Shown here piece by piece: positions 44,777-54,564 of a stretch of 64,000 bases of DNA. How positions within the stretch are numbered: position 1 is the stretch's first letter; the number at the start of each line of letters is the position of its first letter. The notes beneath the pieces are model-generated. The model saw only the letters and a list, made by a program, of their open reading frames with translations. It was not told the origin of the DNA and did no database searches. The position numbers and the translations under genes were made by a program. This DNA comes from Alcaligenaceae bacterium (GTDB lineage Bacteria; Pseudomonadota; Gammaproteobacteria; Burkholderiales; Burkholderiaceae_B): contig JABMMM010000069.1 of assembly GCA_013205565.1 (NCBI GenBank), positions 1-64,000 on the forward strand, written 5' to 3'.

Positions 44777-44947
44777 GTTTTTTGCTTTTAAAAGGGTCTC
44801 GCAACCGGCTGGTTGCGCAATAATTTCATGCAAAGACTCTTCAAGGTCTTATTTTTGCTGCTCTAGCGTGCTGCGCTGCGTCGTTAACATCGAAACGTAA
44901 ATTATGATGGTCTGTTCATGCCGTCAAGTTTAAAGAAAACGTCTCTT

Positions 44948-46009
44948 ATGAATCCCCTCGAACACCAATTGCAATACCCCCTTGGCGAAACCTTGCCGGG
45001 CGCTGGCCTCACCCTTGAAGTGGCCCCCGGCGTGCGCTGGCTCAGAATGCCGCTTCCCTTCGCGCTTGATCACATTAATCTGTGGCTACTGCGTGACAAA
45101 ATCGACGGCACAGAAGGCTGGACCATTGTCGACTGCGGCATCAGCAGCGAGCAAGTCAAAGCGCTCTGGGAAAGCATCTTCAAGACTGAGCTTGAGGGCT
45201 TGCCCGTCCTACGGCTAGTCGTCACCCACATGCATCCCGACCACATTGGGCTGGCCTCTTGGTTGTGTGAACGCTGGCAAGTTCCCATGCACATCAGCAT
45301 GACCGACTACATGACGGCGCAAACCTGGAGCCAACGCAAAGACGGCGGCGTCACCGGTGGCGAAAGTACGGCACAACATTTGATGCGACACGGCATGATC
45401 GACCCAGAATCCATCAAACAAATTCGCGAACGCGCCTCGCATTATCCGGGCATGGTTCCTGGCGTCCCGCCCTCTTTTATCCGCATCATGCACGGCACAG
45501 AACTGCGCATCAACGGTCACGTCTGGCAAGCCATCGCGGGCTATGGTCATGCACCCGAGCACATGTCGCTTTATTGCGCTGACAAAAAAGTGTTGATTTC
45601 GGGCGATATGGTCTTGCCTCGCATCTCAACCAATATCAGTGTGTTTGATTACGAGCCCATGGGCAACCCCTTACCCTTATATCTGAATTCGCTTCACGCC
45701 TACGCTCCCTTGCCCGCTGACACCTTAGTGCTGCCCTCCCACGGACGCCCTTTTAAGGGCCTGCATGAACGAATCGCGCAACAACACTCGCACCACGCCG
45801 ATCGTCTGCAAGAGGTGTTTGACGCCTGCGTGGTGCCGCAATCCACCACCGACATCTTGCCGCTCATGTTCAAACGCAAGCTTGACCTGCATCAAACCAC
45901 CTTCGCCATGGGTGAGGCAGCGGCGCACTTGCATGCGCTCTACTTTGAGGGCAAACTCACCCGCGAACAGTGTGCGGATGGCATCATACGGTTTACCCGA
46001 CCGGCCTGA
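44948..46009 (+). CDS. MBL-fold metallo-hydrolase
   Basis: 353-aa metallo-beta-lactamase-fold protein. The zinc motif THMHPDHIG gives His94, His96, Asp98 and His99 counted from ATG 44948. GYGHAPEHMS, SGDMVL and LPSHGRPF supply the other ligands. It resembles glyoxalase II-like or lactonase-like hydrolases of the family often next to branched-chain acid degradation genes. The 44948 start is used because homologous proteins open with MxxLEHQLxYPxGE; an ATG at 44918 is in frame. It diverges from ivd and precedes the metC gene by 32 bases. Confidence 0.83.
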   Translation: MNPLEHQLQYPLGETLPGAGLTLEVAPGVRWLRMPLPFALDHINLWLLRDKIDGTEGWTIVDCGISSEQVKALWESIFKTELEGLPVLRLVVTHMHPDHIGLASWLCERWQVPMHISMTDYMTAQTWSQRKDGGVTGGESTAQHLMRHGMIDPESIKQIRERASHYPGMVPGVPPSFIRIMHGTELRINGHVWQAIAGYGHAPEHMSLYCADKKVLISGDMVLPRISTNISVFDYEPMGNPLPLYLNSLHAYAPLPADTLVLPSHGRPFKGLHERIAQQHSHHADRLQEVFDACVVPQSTTDILPLMFKRKLDLHQTTFAMGEAAAHLHALYFEGKLTREQCADGIIRFTRPA

Positions 46010-46041
46010 GCCCTTTTCACGCACCTTACTAAGGATCAATC

Positions 46042-47229
46042 TTGACCACTCATCACCTGGATACTCGGCTTGTGCACATCGGCGCTGCCGAGTTTGATCC
46101 TAAAACCGGCACCGCCCCCGTTAGCATCCCCGCGATTCGTACCAGCACCGTTCGCTTTGAAAATCTCGCCGTGCTTGACCGCGCGCTTGCCAAGCGCGCC
46201 GCCGGCGAACGCGTCGTCACTTACGGCATTGCCGGGCTTGATACACACCGCGCCCTTGAAGAAGTTTTCATGCAGCTCGAAGGCGGCTCCTACTGCGTGT
46301 TGGCGCCCTCAGGGCTTGCCGCGATTAGTATCGCCTTTTTAGCGCTACTTCAAACGGGCGATCACATGCTTGTTGCCGATTGCGTCTACGGCCCTGTGCG
46401 CACCGTTGATCAAACTTTATTAAGCCGTCTTGGCATCTCAGTCACTTATTTTTCAAGCCCCGAGCAAATTGCAGCACTCGTTCAGCCCAACACCAAAATG
46501 ATTTATGTTGAGTCACCAGGTTCGTTGCTCTTTGAAATGCTCGATATGCCGGCGCTTGCAAAGATCTCACAACAGCATGGCTTGATCTTGGCAACCGACA
46601 ACACTTGGGGCTCAGGCTACATTTACAAACCGCTTGCGCTTGGCGCAGATGTATCGATTGTTGCGGGGACCAAATATATTGCCGGCCACTCTGACGTCAT
46701 GCTTGGTGCGATTGTTGTTAAGGATGACAAACTCGCCGCGCGCATTCATGCCACCCAGTATGCCTTGGGCAACTCTCTTAGCGCGGATGACGCCTGGTTA
46801 TCGTTGCGCGGTGTCAAGACGATGGCGGTGCGCATGGCGCAGCATGCCCGCAATACACAAGAAGTCAGCGAGTTTCTCGACGCGCGTCCTGAGGTGGTGC
46901 AGATTTTTAATCCTGCCTGGCACAAAGACCGGGGGCACGCCCTGTGGCAACGCGATTGCACCGGCGCAAACGGCATGCTGGCGATTGAACTGAACTGCTC
47001 GGCGCTGGCTGCCAAGCCCTTTGTCGATGCCTTGACTTTGTTTGGCATCGGTTTTTCATGGGGTGGCTTTGAAAGCTTGGTGCAGTGGGTCAACCCAGCA
47101 GTCCTCGCAAATCATGCTTACTGGCGCGGTAAAGATCACGCTTTAATCCGCTTGCATATCGGACTTGAATCACCTTCAGATCTGATCAATGATCTGACTC
47201 AAGCCTTTAGCAAAATTCAATCTACCTAA
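46042..47229 (+). CDS. metC: Cystathionine beta-lyase
   Basis: 395-aa PLP enzyme of the Cys/Met metabolism family. The cofactor lysine is in GTKYIAGHSD (Lys211). Other marks are RTSTVRFEN, GGSYCVLAPSGLAAI and TDNTWGSGY. It cleaves cystathionine to homocysteine in methionine synthesis; the GSGY and RTSTV features fit MetC-type lyases, but a cysteine desulfhydrase role is possible. The start is TTG, supported by AAGGA seven bases upstream. The DUF1330 gene follows after 12 bases. Confidence 0.87.
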   Translation: MTTHHLDTRLVHIGAAEFDPKTGTAPVSIPAIRTSTVRFENLAVLDRALAKRAAGERVVTYGIAGLDTHRALEEVFMQLEGGSYCVLAPSGLAAISIAFLALLQTGDHMLVADCVYGPVRTVDQTLLSRLGISVTYFSSPEQIAALVQPNTKMIYVESPGSLLFEMLDMPALAKISQQHGLILATDNTWGSGYIYKPLALGADVSIVAGTKYIAGHSDVMLGAIVVKDDKLAARIHATQYALGNSLSADDAWLSLRGVKTMAVRMAQHARNTQEVSEFLDARPEVVQIFNPAWHKDRGHALWQRDCTGANGMLAIELNCSALAAKPFVDALTLFGIGFSWGGFESLVQWVNPAVLANHAYWRGKDHALIRLHIGLESPSDLINDLTQAFSKIQST

Positions 47230-47241
47230 AAGGGCATCTAA

Positions 47242-47544
47242 ATGACTTCATCTAAAGGCTATGTTTTCGTTGAGCTGGTCGTGCGCGACCCAGAAAACTT
47301 TAAAGATCAGTATCAAACTCGATCAACAGCAGCTGCTGCCGAATTTGGTGGCAAGTTTCTGGTGCGTGGCGGAGCCGTCACCATTAAAACGGGTCCCTCG
47401 GATGAGCGTCGTCGCGTCTTAATCGAATTCGAGAGCTACGAAAAAGCTCTCGCCTGGTACGACTCGCCGCTCTCGCAAGAGGCTAAAACGTATCGCGACA
47501 AGTTTGCGCACGTCATAACTTTTTATGTGATTCAAGGCGCCTGA
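47242..47544 (+). CDS. DUF1330 family protein
   Basis: 100-aa dimeric alpha/beta barrel protein. YVFVELVVRDPENFKDQY, FGGKFLVRGG and RRVLIEFESYEKALAWYDSPL are typical of DUF1330. Family members have no settled function. AAAGGG precedes the ATG. It is probably co-transcribed with metC and is convergent with dsbA. Confidence 0.87.
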   Translation: MTSSKGYVFVELVVRDPENFKDQYQTRSTAAAAEFGGKFLVRGGAVTIKTGPSDERRRVLIEFESYEKALAWYDSPLSQEAKTYRDKFAHVITFYVIQGA

Positions 47545-47663
47545 GCTCAAACTCGGGAAACCTCTGCGCTGCCCGCAAACCCTTGGCAAGCCTGGGTCTT
47601 AGGAACGACGCTTACGCGTGGTGCGTGGGCCTCTGGCTTGAACCGCTGCTCGCAAGCGCTAAA

Positions 47664-48305
47664 TTATTTGCCAAGCACCTGCTTAATCAAGCTCTCAGAG
47701 ACGTCTAGCGTCTCTTGATAGCCGCCCGCCTCAGATGGCGAGGTTAAAAACCTTCCGGCAACGGCAACGGCGGGGGTGCCTTGCACTTTGTACGAAGTGA
47801 CTAACTGATCGGCGCGACCCGCTTTTGACATGACACCAAACGAGTCAAACACGCTTTCAAACTTTGCGCGATCAACCCCTTGAGCAACGACCCACGCAAT
47901 GATCTCTGGCTTGGTAAACAGTCGTTTCTTTTCTTCGTGAATCGCGTTGAAAACCTTCGGATGCAGGTCGAGGCGGCTCAAGGCCTCTAGCGAATAATAT
48001 AATTGTTGCAATGGCTTCATGCTTGCGTTGAAGGCAACGGGCACGTACTTGACCACGGCCTCAGAGGGCAGTTTTTTTACCCACTTAGTCAGCAGCGGTT
48101 CAAGCACCGCGCAATGCGAACAGGCATACGAAAAAAACTCTAACACCTCGACTTTGCCAGGCTCGGTCGGTTGCACAGGATTTACCTCGAGATATTTAGC
48201 TTTTGCGCCGGCGGGTAAACCCTGCGTCAAGCCGGCGGATGAAAACCCAAGCGCTAATACCGCTAGCACCGCACCTGCCATTTGTTTGAACCATGTTGTC
48301 TTCAT
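47664..48305 (-). CDS. dsbA: Thiol:disulfide interchange protein DsbA
   Basis: 213-aa periplasmic thiol oxidase that introduces disulfides into secreted proteins. The signal peptide runs to about residue 27. The redox site is FFSYACSHC, with cysteines 62 and 65, so the dipeptide is Ser-His rather than the Pro-His of E. coli DsbA. The cis-proline loop is GTPAV. The ATG at 48305 is preferred over an upstream one at 48329 because the signal peptide starts there. The argS - SPOR - dsbA order is common in betaproteobacteria. Confidence 0.9.
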   Translation of the reverse strand: MKTTWFKQMAGAVLAVLALGFSSAGLTQGLPAGAKAKYLEVNPVQPTEPGKVEVLEFFSYACSHCAVLEPLLTKWVKKLPSEAVVKYVPVAFNASMKPLQQLYYSLEALSRLDLHPKVFNAIHEEKKRLFTKPEIIAWVVAQGVDRAKFESVFDSFGVMSKAGRADQLVTSYKVQGTPAVAVAGRFLTSPSEAGGYQETLDVSESLIKQVLGK

Positions 48306-48404
48306 TTGTTGCTGCCTTATGTCTGTCAATACTGGATCTCAAAATACTTTCACGACTTTTTTAAAGAGAGCGGCATTTTTGCAAAGCTGTCGGTGCCACT
48401 CTGT

Positions 48405-49067
48405 TTACTGTCGCACAACCGCTGTTGGGATTTTTTCTTGTCCCAGCCGTGTGCGGGTTTGATTCATGTCATCAATTTTGGCAAACGGCCCAACCCGTAC
48501 CCGATTAACCTGAAGCCCATTGACTTCGGCGCGCTGTATTTCAACGGGCATGCCCATTAAGATAATCCGCGCGCGCAACGCTTCAGCGTCTTCTAGCACT
48601 CTAAAGGATCCCACTTGCAAAAAGTAAGGGCCGCCGACAGGGTTGCTCGAAGTACTCGGTGTGCTCGATGTGCTCGGCGCGGGCTCAGCACGCGGCACTG
48701 CCCGGGGTGCAGGTGCCTGCGCGCCGGGTGTGGGCGTCAGCGTCGCAATCAGTGCCCCCAGCGCATCAGGCGCGGCACCCTCTCGGGGCGCAGTCTTCGC
48801 GGCGGTCTCACCGGTAGGCTGCTCAGGAGAGCTCGGTGCGGTCACCGGCCCGGTCGTGCGTCCCGGTAAGCCGGCGTTCGGATCGGGCGCGTGACGGGGA
48901 TCTGTGGCGCTCGGGGCTTCAGGCGAACGGCTCGCCTTATCAACAAACGGCATGGGTGACTTGATCACATAAAACGCCACAACAACAGCAGCAACCAGCC
49001 CAATCAACAGACCCGCCAACACCCCATAAAGTGTGCTGCCACCGCCAGAAGATTTTCGTTTAACCAT
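48405..49067 (-). CDS. SPOR-domain protein
   Basis: 220-aa single-pass membrane protein. A short basic N-terminus is followed by one helix (about residues 14-36), a Pro/Ala/Ser-rich linker of about 110 residues, and a C-terminal SPOR domain from about residue 145 (YFLQVGSF ... VRVGPF). SPOR domains bind denuded septal peptidoglycan, as in FtsN and DamX. Its place next to argS resembles ftsN in gammaproteobacteria, but the length fits a generic SPOR protein. It starts 9 bases after argS ends. Confidence 0.88.
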   Translation of the reverse strand: MVKRKSSGGGSTLYGVLAGLLIGLVAAVVVAFYVIKSPMPFVDKASRSPEAPSATDPRHAPDPNAGLPGRTTGPVTAPSSPEQPTGETAAKTAPREGAAPDALGALIATLTPTPGAQAPAPRAVPRAEPAPSTSSTPSTSSNPVGGPYFLQVGSFRVLEDAEALRARIILMGMPVEIQRAEVNGLQVNRVRVGPFAKIDDMNQTRTRLGQEKIPTAVVRQ

Positions 49068-49076
49068 CTTGTGATC

Positions 49077-50762
49077 TTACATCCGTTCTGGGGCAGAAAC
49101 ACCCAATAAGGCCAGCCCGTTTGCAATGACCTGGCGCGTTGCATCTGCCAGCCGTAACCGCGCATGCTTTAAGGCAATATCCTCGACCAACACTCGCTCA
49201 GCGTTATACCAGCCATGAAAATCTGAGGCGCAATCACGCAACCAAAACGCGACCAGATGCGGGGACAAATCAAGCGCAGCCTGCGACACCAACGCCGCAA
49301 ACTCCGCCAGTCGCTGCATTAGCGCGATTTCTGTCGCAGCGGTCAACACGCTAAGGTCTGCGGCGTGCAATTCTTGTTGGGTGAGCCCCGCTTGCAACAG
49401 CATCGAACAAATTCTAGCGTGCGCGTATTGAATGTAATACACCGGATTTTCTTCGCTTTTTGAACGCGCCAAGTCAACGTCAAAAACAAACTCGGTATCT
49501 GCGCGCCGCTGAATCAAAAAGAACCGCACGGCATCGCGTCCGACCCATTCAATCAACTCTTGCAGCGTGACGTAGCTACCCGCGCGCTTCGAGATCTTGA
49601 CCTCAACACCACCGCGCATCACCTTCACCATCTTATGCAAAATGTAAGCGGGGTAATCGGCGGGGATCCCTAAGGCCAACGCCTGCAAGCCCGCGCGCAC
49701 GCGCGCAACGGTGCCGTGGTGATCGCTTCCTTGAATATTGATGGCCCGTGTATAACCGCGTTGCCATTTTGTCACATGGTAAGCAATGTCTGGCACAAAG
49801 TACGTGTAGCCGCCTTCGGACTTACGCATTACCCGATCTTTATCGTCGCCCGTGCCAAGTTCGGTCGTGCGCAACCACAACGCACGCTCGCTTTCGTAGG
49901 TATGGCCTGAGTCAATTAGCTTTTGAACCGTTTGCTCAACACGCCCCGAAGTGTAAAGCGAGCTTTCAAGATAATAATGATCAAAAGCTAAGCCAAAGGC
50001 CTGTAAATCAAAATCTTGCTCGCGCCTAAGATACGCCACTGCAAAACGGCGAATGTTATCTAAGTCCGCGAGATCACCGCTTGCCAACACAGGTTCGCCA
50101 TCGCTCGCGCTGACCGTTGCCTGTGCCAGAAAATCCTTCGCGATCTCGGCGATATACTCGCCCTTGTAACCCTCAGCAGGATAAGCCGCGTCATCGGGGC
50201 TTAAACCCTGACCGCGCGCCTGCACACTCAGGGCAAGGTTATGAATCTGATTGCCTGCGTCGTTGTAATAAAACTCGCGACTCACTTCAAAACCACTCGC
50301 GTCGAATAAGCAACACAGCGCGTCCCCAAGCGCTGCCTGCCGAGCATGGCCAACGTGCAAGGGCCCCGTCGGGTTGGCAGAAACAAACTCGACTAAAACC
50401 TTTTGCTCACTGCGCGGGGCGCGACCAAAACTTGAACCCTTTTCAGAAATTTCCGCCAGAACCGCTACGCGAGCAGCATGCGTTAAACGCAAATTAATAA
50501 ACCCCGGACCCGCCAACTCGGCGCTCGCCACAAGCGCGGTTGCCCTTGGGTTAGCCATCAACATCTCGACGAGAGCTTGCGCAAGCTCTCGGGGGTTGCG
50601 TTTAGCCGGCTTGGCTATCTGCATGGCCACGTTGGTAGCGATGTCGCCATGCGCCGCCACCTTTGGGCGCTCAAGCAAAATGACGGGCTTGGCCTCGGGC
50701 AAAATGCTTGCCACAGCGGCCTGCAAACAAGAAATAATGGTCTGATGTTGCTCGGGCAGCAT
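49077..50762 (-). CDS. argS: Arginyl-tRNA synthetase
   Basis: 561-aa class I synthetase charging tRNA(Arg). The N-terminal additional domain is followed by the HIGH motif in [13 protein letters not shown] (near residue 140). The KMSKS equivalent is degenerate, as is common for ArgRS; KISKRAG is near residue 390. The DALR anticodon-binding domain ends the protein. It is followed by the SPOR and dsbA genes. A 51-base gap separates it from the RHS gene upstream. Confidence 0.95.
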   Translation of the reverse strand: MLPEQHQTIISCLQAAVASILPEAKPVILLERPKVAAHGDIATNVAMQIAKPAKRNPRELAQALVEMLMANPRATALVASAELAGPGFINLRLTHAARVAVLAEISEKGSSFGRAPRSEQKVLVEFVSANPTGPLHVGHARQAALGDALCCLFDASGFEVSREFYYNDAGNQIHNLALSVQARGQGLSPDDAAYPAEGYKGEYIAEIAKDFLAQATVSASDGEPVLASGDLADLDNIRRFAVAYLRREQDFDLQAFGLAFDHYYLESSLYTSGRVEQTVQKLIDSGHTYESERALWLRTTELGTGDDKDRVMRKSEGGYTYFVPDIAYHVTKWQRGYTRAINIQGSDHHGTVARVRAGLQALALGIPADYPAYILHKMVKVMRGGVEVKISKRAGSYVTLQELIEWVGRDAVRFFLIQRRADTEFVFDVDLARSKSEENPVYYIQYAHARICSMLLQAGLTQQELHAADLSVLTAATEIALMQRLAEFAALVSQAALDLSPHLVAFWLRDCASDFHGWYNAERVLVEDIALKHARLRLADATRQVIANGLALLGVSAPERM

Positions 50763-50813
50763 GGGCTTAAAAACACGACAAGTAGAAGGTTCAAATCATA
50801 GCCTGAAATGTGC

Positions 50814-53800
50814 TTAGTCCCAGTGCCAGCCTGCCGTGTCTCGCAACCATTTTGTATAGCGCTTCATATTCACCCAGCCCACACTGTCGCTCGCCTGTGG
50901 CAAGAGAGGTGATCGACGCTCTAGCAGCGACTCAACCTCGCGGCGTAGCTCAGCACCGAGGCCCGGCGCATATTCTTGGTAATCGACCCACTTCGTGCCA
51001 TCTGGTTGATTCACGCGGCGGTCTGTTCTTTGCATGTTTCTGTGAAATACCGCGCGCTCATCGTGCACAATCGGACGTTTCACCGACGCCTTGTCTGGCC
51101 CAGGGCTTAACGGCACACCCGCCGCCTGCGCCTGCCAATGCATCCACGCCAGCGCCACGTGCGACAAATCGCCTGGCGTCGAGCCTAGCGATGTCTGGCG
51201 CGTTAAATAGCCACCACCAATGTCGGCATGCGCGCCCACGAAGGCTCGCTCGATGACGTTGCCACCTCGCTGCGTTCCGCGGGCAGAGGTCAACGGAAAC
51301 AGCCAGCGGTGTTCGTGCAACGCCACAGCGTGCGACACCCATTTCCAGGCCGGCGCAATGGTCAAATCAAAGGCCGCGTTACCCGCACCCAAAACGTTGA
51401 ACTGCGCCACCGTATCAAATAAACCCATAAAGCGTAGGTCGACACAACTTGATAACGTCCCCAGGGTGGGGTGTTGCAGCCAAAACCGGCCGTCGCGCAA
51501 GTGACTCGCCACGCGATTACCGAAATGCCGTGCCAAAGCGGCTCCGCGTGAAAAGCCCACTACATCAAGTGCCAAAGCTTGTGTCCCCTCGCGCTGTAAA
51601 GCGACGGCGTTTAACCATCGCTCCCACTGGCGGTCGACCCGTTGCTTGCCCGACCAGGCAATCGCGGCGTCCGTCGCTTTTTGGGTAGCGCCCGACCCAA
51701 GATCGCCGGCCGGCCCCTCGATATATTTAACAGGGCCGCCTCGATATTGCTGCGCAAAAAGCCAGACATTCGTTTGTGATGCTGCATGATTCGCCGTGCC
51801 ATCAAAGGCAAACAGTAAGAGCCCTAGCGGGTCGGCGTACTTGCGCGGCTGCTGTTGCGCGTAGCCATACTGACTATTGCCTGGCACCGGTCCGAGTGGA
51901 TCAGGCTCAAGATAGTGACCCACGCCTGGATCATAGGTGCGCTGATAATTGTCATGCCACCCCGTTAAAGGATCCACGACCTGGCCCGGCAGGCGCAAGG
52001 GCTGAACAAACTGCTCACCTAGATCGTGCGTTTGCTCGAGCAATTGGCCAAACGGACTGTAACTCGCACGCCAACGGATTGCCTGTTTCGCATCGGTCAA
52101 AAACTGAGGCAGGCCAACCGCATCCGTATGAAAAAAATACAACTCTGCCGACGTGGCTTGCTCGGCATACTCGATCACAGCAACAGGAACCTGCTGCGCA
52201 TAAATAAACCTTCGTGTGACCTGTAGGCGCCCACGAACTTCGCGCGCCTGCGCGACCAGCTGCTGTTGATCAAAAAGATATTGCGTGCGGGTCTGCTCGT
52301 CCTGACGCCAAATTCGTTCAGAGAACGCATTGTGTCCATAGGTGACCGCTCGCGTCGAATCCTGCACATCGACGACCCGGCTGAGCCGGCGCTGAGCGTT
52401 GTAATGCAACACAAAGGACCCGACCCGCGTGGGCAAACCGGTCGCATCGCGCGCAAGCGCCGGACGAGCGGCCCCAGAGCGTAACCAAGAGTAAGCCTGC
52501 CCCGTGGCATCACGCCCAGTCGTGTGCGTGCGAAAGCGACTGAGCCGTCGCTCGGGATCGTAGTCGTACCGAGTACTTTGCTCTTGGCCGTTCAGCCACC
52601 GGTATTCATGCCACAACACACCCTTAGGGTTGACGCTTAGGCGTTGTCGATAAAGCGCTTGACGCGTTGAGGGCTGATACACCACCAACTGCTCAAGTTC
52701 CAACGCCCGCTGAGTTTCTGTCTGCGCAGTGCCCAACTGGCGCAAGGTCAGCAAACCATTTCCGTGCGTCAAACCCAGCGCGCCTGCCTGAAACACCCGC
52801 TGCTTAGTGCCGTTTGCGCGAATCCATTGGATCGCCTGCAACTGTGTCGCTGTCCAGTGATAACGCAACTGACCACCCTCTGGTAGCGTGTGCGTGGCAC
52901 GACGGCCCAGTGCGTCATAAGTAAATTGTTCACGATAGCGCCACTCTGGCCAGAGCACGCTTAACCAGTCTGACCGGGTGGTTCGTCGAATCACCTCGCG
53001 CTCGCGCAATTGTCCAGAGGAATTCGTACGCCAAATTTGTGTTTCTTCTGGGTGTGCGACCACTTGAGGTCGCGCGCCACGCCAAGCCACACGAACATCC
53101 ACCGGCTTGGCAAACTGAGACCGCGCCTGTAATACCCGAACGCGTCCAAACGAATCAAACCGCCAACGCCAAACCTCTTGCTCACTGAAATGGCGTGATA
53201 TCAGCTGCGCATCTGACGTGAGGCTTTTGTGCGGCGAGGGCAACGTCTGGTCCGCAAATATCGTTTCACGAGTGGGTTGCGCGCGGTACGCTAAACGCTC
53301 GGGCGTCACACCGCGGCTATGCCATTGGGTCAGGCGCCCTTTGTCATCAAAGCGTAACGCCAGACCGGGCCAGCCTCTTGCATTAAACGACAAACGTTGA
53401 ATCGCACGTCGAGCGTCGTAGTCGATCACCAGCCCCAGCGCCGCGTCAGACACCGTTGTTGGCAAGCCTACCCTAAGCGCCTCGGGTGAGCCTGGTACAA
53501 ATTTTTGCGCACGGCCCGCGCTGTCATACTGCCAGGTATGTGTCCGCAACACGTGCTTGGCATTTGCCCCGGCTAAAGAGATTCCTGTCAATGCCTCGCT
53601 ACGGCCCTGCTGCAGAAAGGGCTCCTGATGATAGCGGCGTTGCATAGCGTCTGGTCGAATCACTCCACTCAAAAATCCCGCCTGATGCACATAACGAAAC
53701 AAGCCGCTTGGGGTCTGTACCGCGACAAGCGTGCCCGACGCGTACAACGGTTTGGACGAAGGCTCGCTGGTTTGTGCATCGGGCGAGGGGGTTCGTTCAT

Positions 53801-54470
53801 AAAAAAACTTTAACCGTTCTTGTGTGGGCAGATGAATGACTTGGTCGATTTCTCCATGCCAACGCGACGGCGCCTGATGCCGAACAATACGCACAACAGG
53901 TTGCTTCGCGCACTGCGCAGGCGCAGGTTTTAAGCTGAACGCTTGCGCGACATAAGACCAACCCGTCAAGCGCCCGGGCGCGTCAAAGCGCAAGCATTTG
54001 CCGGTTGGCCATAACCAATCCCAACCCAGTCTATGTCGTCTAATCACGCCCCGCTGAACTTGCGCGCTCAGACAGCGCCCCGCACGATCGCACTCAAACC
54101 GCAAATAGCTGCCATCGGCCTGAAGCACTTGTACTTGGCCACCTATGTCATACAAGCGCGTGTCATAAGACCAAGACCACCCGCGTCCAAGTGCGCTTTG
54201 GCGCGGATCCATCGCGTTGTAATGGCGAACGAGCTCAAGGCCTGGCGCCTGTTTCAAATCAGGCAGGTCGGTGTCGCGTTGATACTTATTTCCGCTACGC
54301 CGATCGACCGGATTACCGACTCCAACATTGGGGGCTGGTTTGGCCGCGCCCAAGGTCGCCACACCGCCTTGCGGACACGGGTCGCCGAGCTCGGTCAACG
54401 TACACATTGCGCCCGCCGCCCATCCTGTTTGAATAAAAAATAGCAAGCTACTTGCTAACCAGACTCTCAT
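50814..54470 (-). CDS. Secreted RHS-repeat protein with C-terminal DUF2235 (Tle1-like) lipase domain
   Basis: 1218-aa polymorphic-toxin-like protein. It has an N-terminal signal peptide (about residues 1-19, WLASSLLFFIQTGWA), then NPVDRRSGNKYQRDTDLP as in RHS N-terminal domains. RHS/YD-type repeats run to a core ending near residue 885 (YDPGVGHYLEPDP ... YADPLG). The C-terminal about 330 residues are a DUF2235 alpha/beta hydrolase: FDGTAN, GFSRGA (Ser974), GLFDTVA (Asp1019) and GAHADIGGGY (His1081). Phospholipase activity like Tle1 is inferred. No vgrG, PAAR or obvious immunity gene is adjacent. A longer start at 54587 is possible but lacks the signal peptide at its N-terminus. Confidence 0.85.
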   Translation of the reverse strand: MRVWLASSLLFFIQTGWAAGAMCTLTELGDPCPQGGVATLGAAKPAPNVGVGNPVDRRSGNKYQRDTDLPDLKQAPGLELVRHYNAMDPRQSALGRGWSWSYDTRLYDIGGQVQVLQADGSYLRFECDRAGRCLSAQVQRGVIRRHRLGWDWLWPTGKCLRFDAPGRLTGWSYVAQAFSLKPAPAQCAKQPVVRIVRHQAPSRWHGEIDQVIHLPTQERLKFFYERTPSPDAQTSEPSSKPLYASGTLVAVQTPSGLFRYVHQAGFLSGVIRPDAMQRRYHQEPFLQQGRSEALTGISLAGANAKHVLRTHTWQYDSAGRAQKFVPGSPEALRVGLPTTVSDAALGLVIDYDARRAIQRLSFNARGWPGLALRFDDKGRLTQWHSRGVTPERLAYRAQPTRETIFADQTLPSPHKSLTSDAQLISRHFSEQEVWRWRFDSFGRVRVLQARSQFAKPVDVRVAWRGARPQVVAHPEETQIWRTNSSGQLREREVIRRTTRSDWLSVLWPEWRYREQFTYDALGRRATHTLPEGGQLRYHWTATQLQAIQWIRANGTKQRVFQAGALGLTHGNGLLTLRQLGTAQTETQRALELEQLVVYQPSTRQALYRQRLSVNPKGVLWHEYRWLNGQEQSTRYDYDPERRLSRFRTHTTGRDATGQAYSWLRSGAARPALARDATGLPTRVGSFVLHYNAQRRLSRVVDVQDSTRAVTYGHNAFSERIWRQDEQTRTQYLFDQQQLVAQAREVRGRLQVTRRFIYAQQVPVAVIEYAEQATSAELYFFHTDAVGLPQFLTDAKQAIRWRASYSPFGQLLEQTHDLGEQFVQPLRLPGQVVDPLTGWHDNYQRTYDPGVGHYLEPDPLGPVPGNSQYGYAQQQPRKYADPLGLLLFAFDGTANHAASQTNVWLFAQQYRGGPVKYIEGPAGDLGSGATQKATDAAIAWSGKQRVDRQWERWLNAVALQREGTQALALDVVGFSRGAALARHFGNRVASHLRDGRFWLQHPTLGTLSSCVDLRFMGLFDTVAQFNVLGAGNAAFDLTIAPAWKWVSHAVALHEHRWLFPLTSARGTQRGGNVIERAFVGAHADIGGGYLTRQTSLGSTPGDLSHVALAWMHWQAQAAGVPLSPGPDKASVKRPIVHDERAVFHRNMQRTDRRVNQPDGTKWVDYQEYAPGLGAELRREVESLLERRSPLLPQASDSVGWVNMKRYTKWLRDTAGWHWD

Positions 54471-54564
54471 GGGTTTTATACCTGTGCCACAAAAGGGTAA
54501 GCTTGCAACAGTCTGCGCGCTTAGGCAGATACCTGTGCCCACTTTATCCACCAGGAGATTTACG

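Noticed and set aside
48019-48462. 147-codon plus-strand frame opposite dsbA
   Set aside because: Covers the dsbA signal-peptide end and the SPOR gene end on the opposite strand; no conserved motif.
50786-50803. GGTTCAAATC sequence resembling a tRNA T-loop, before argS
   Set aside because: No acceptor, D-arm or anticodon arm could be matched around it.
54544-54552. TTATCCACC, one base from a DnaA box, before the DUF1840 gene
   Set aside because: Single mismatch site 8 kb from the dnaA/rpmH gap, no second box nearby; expected by chance.
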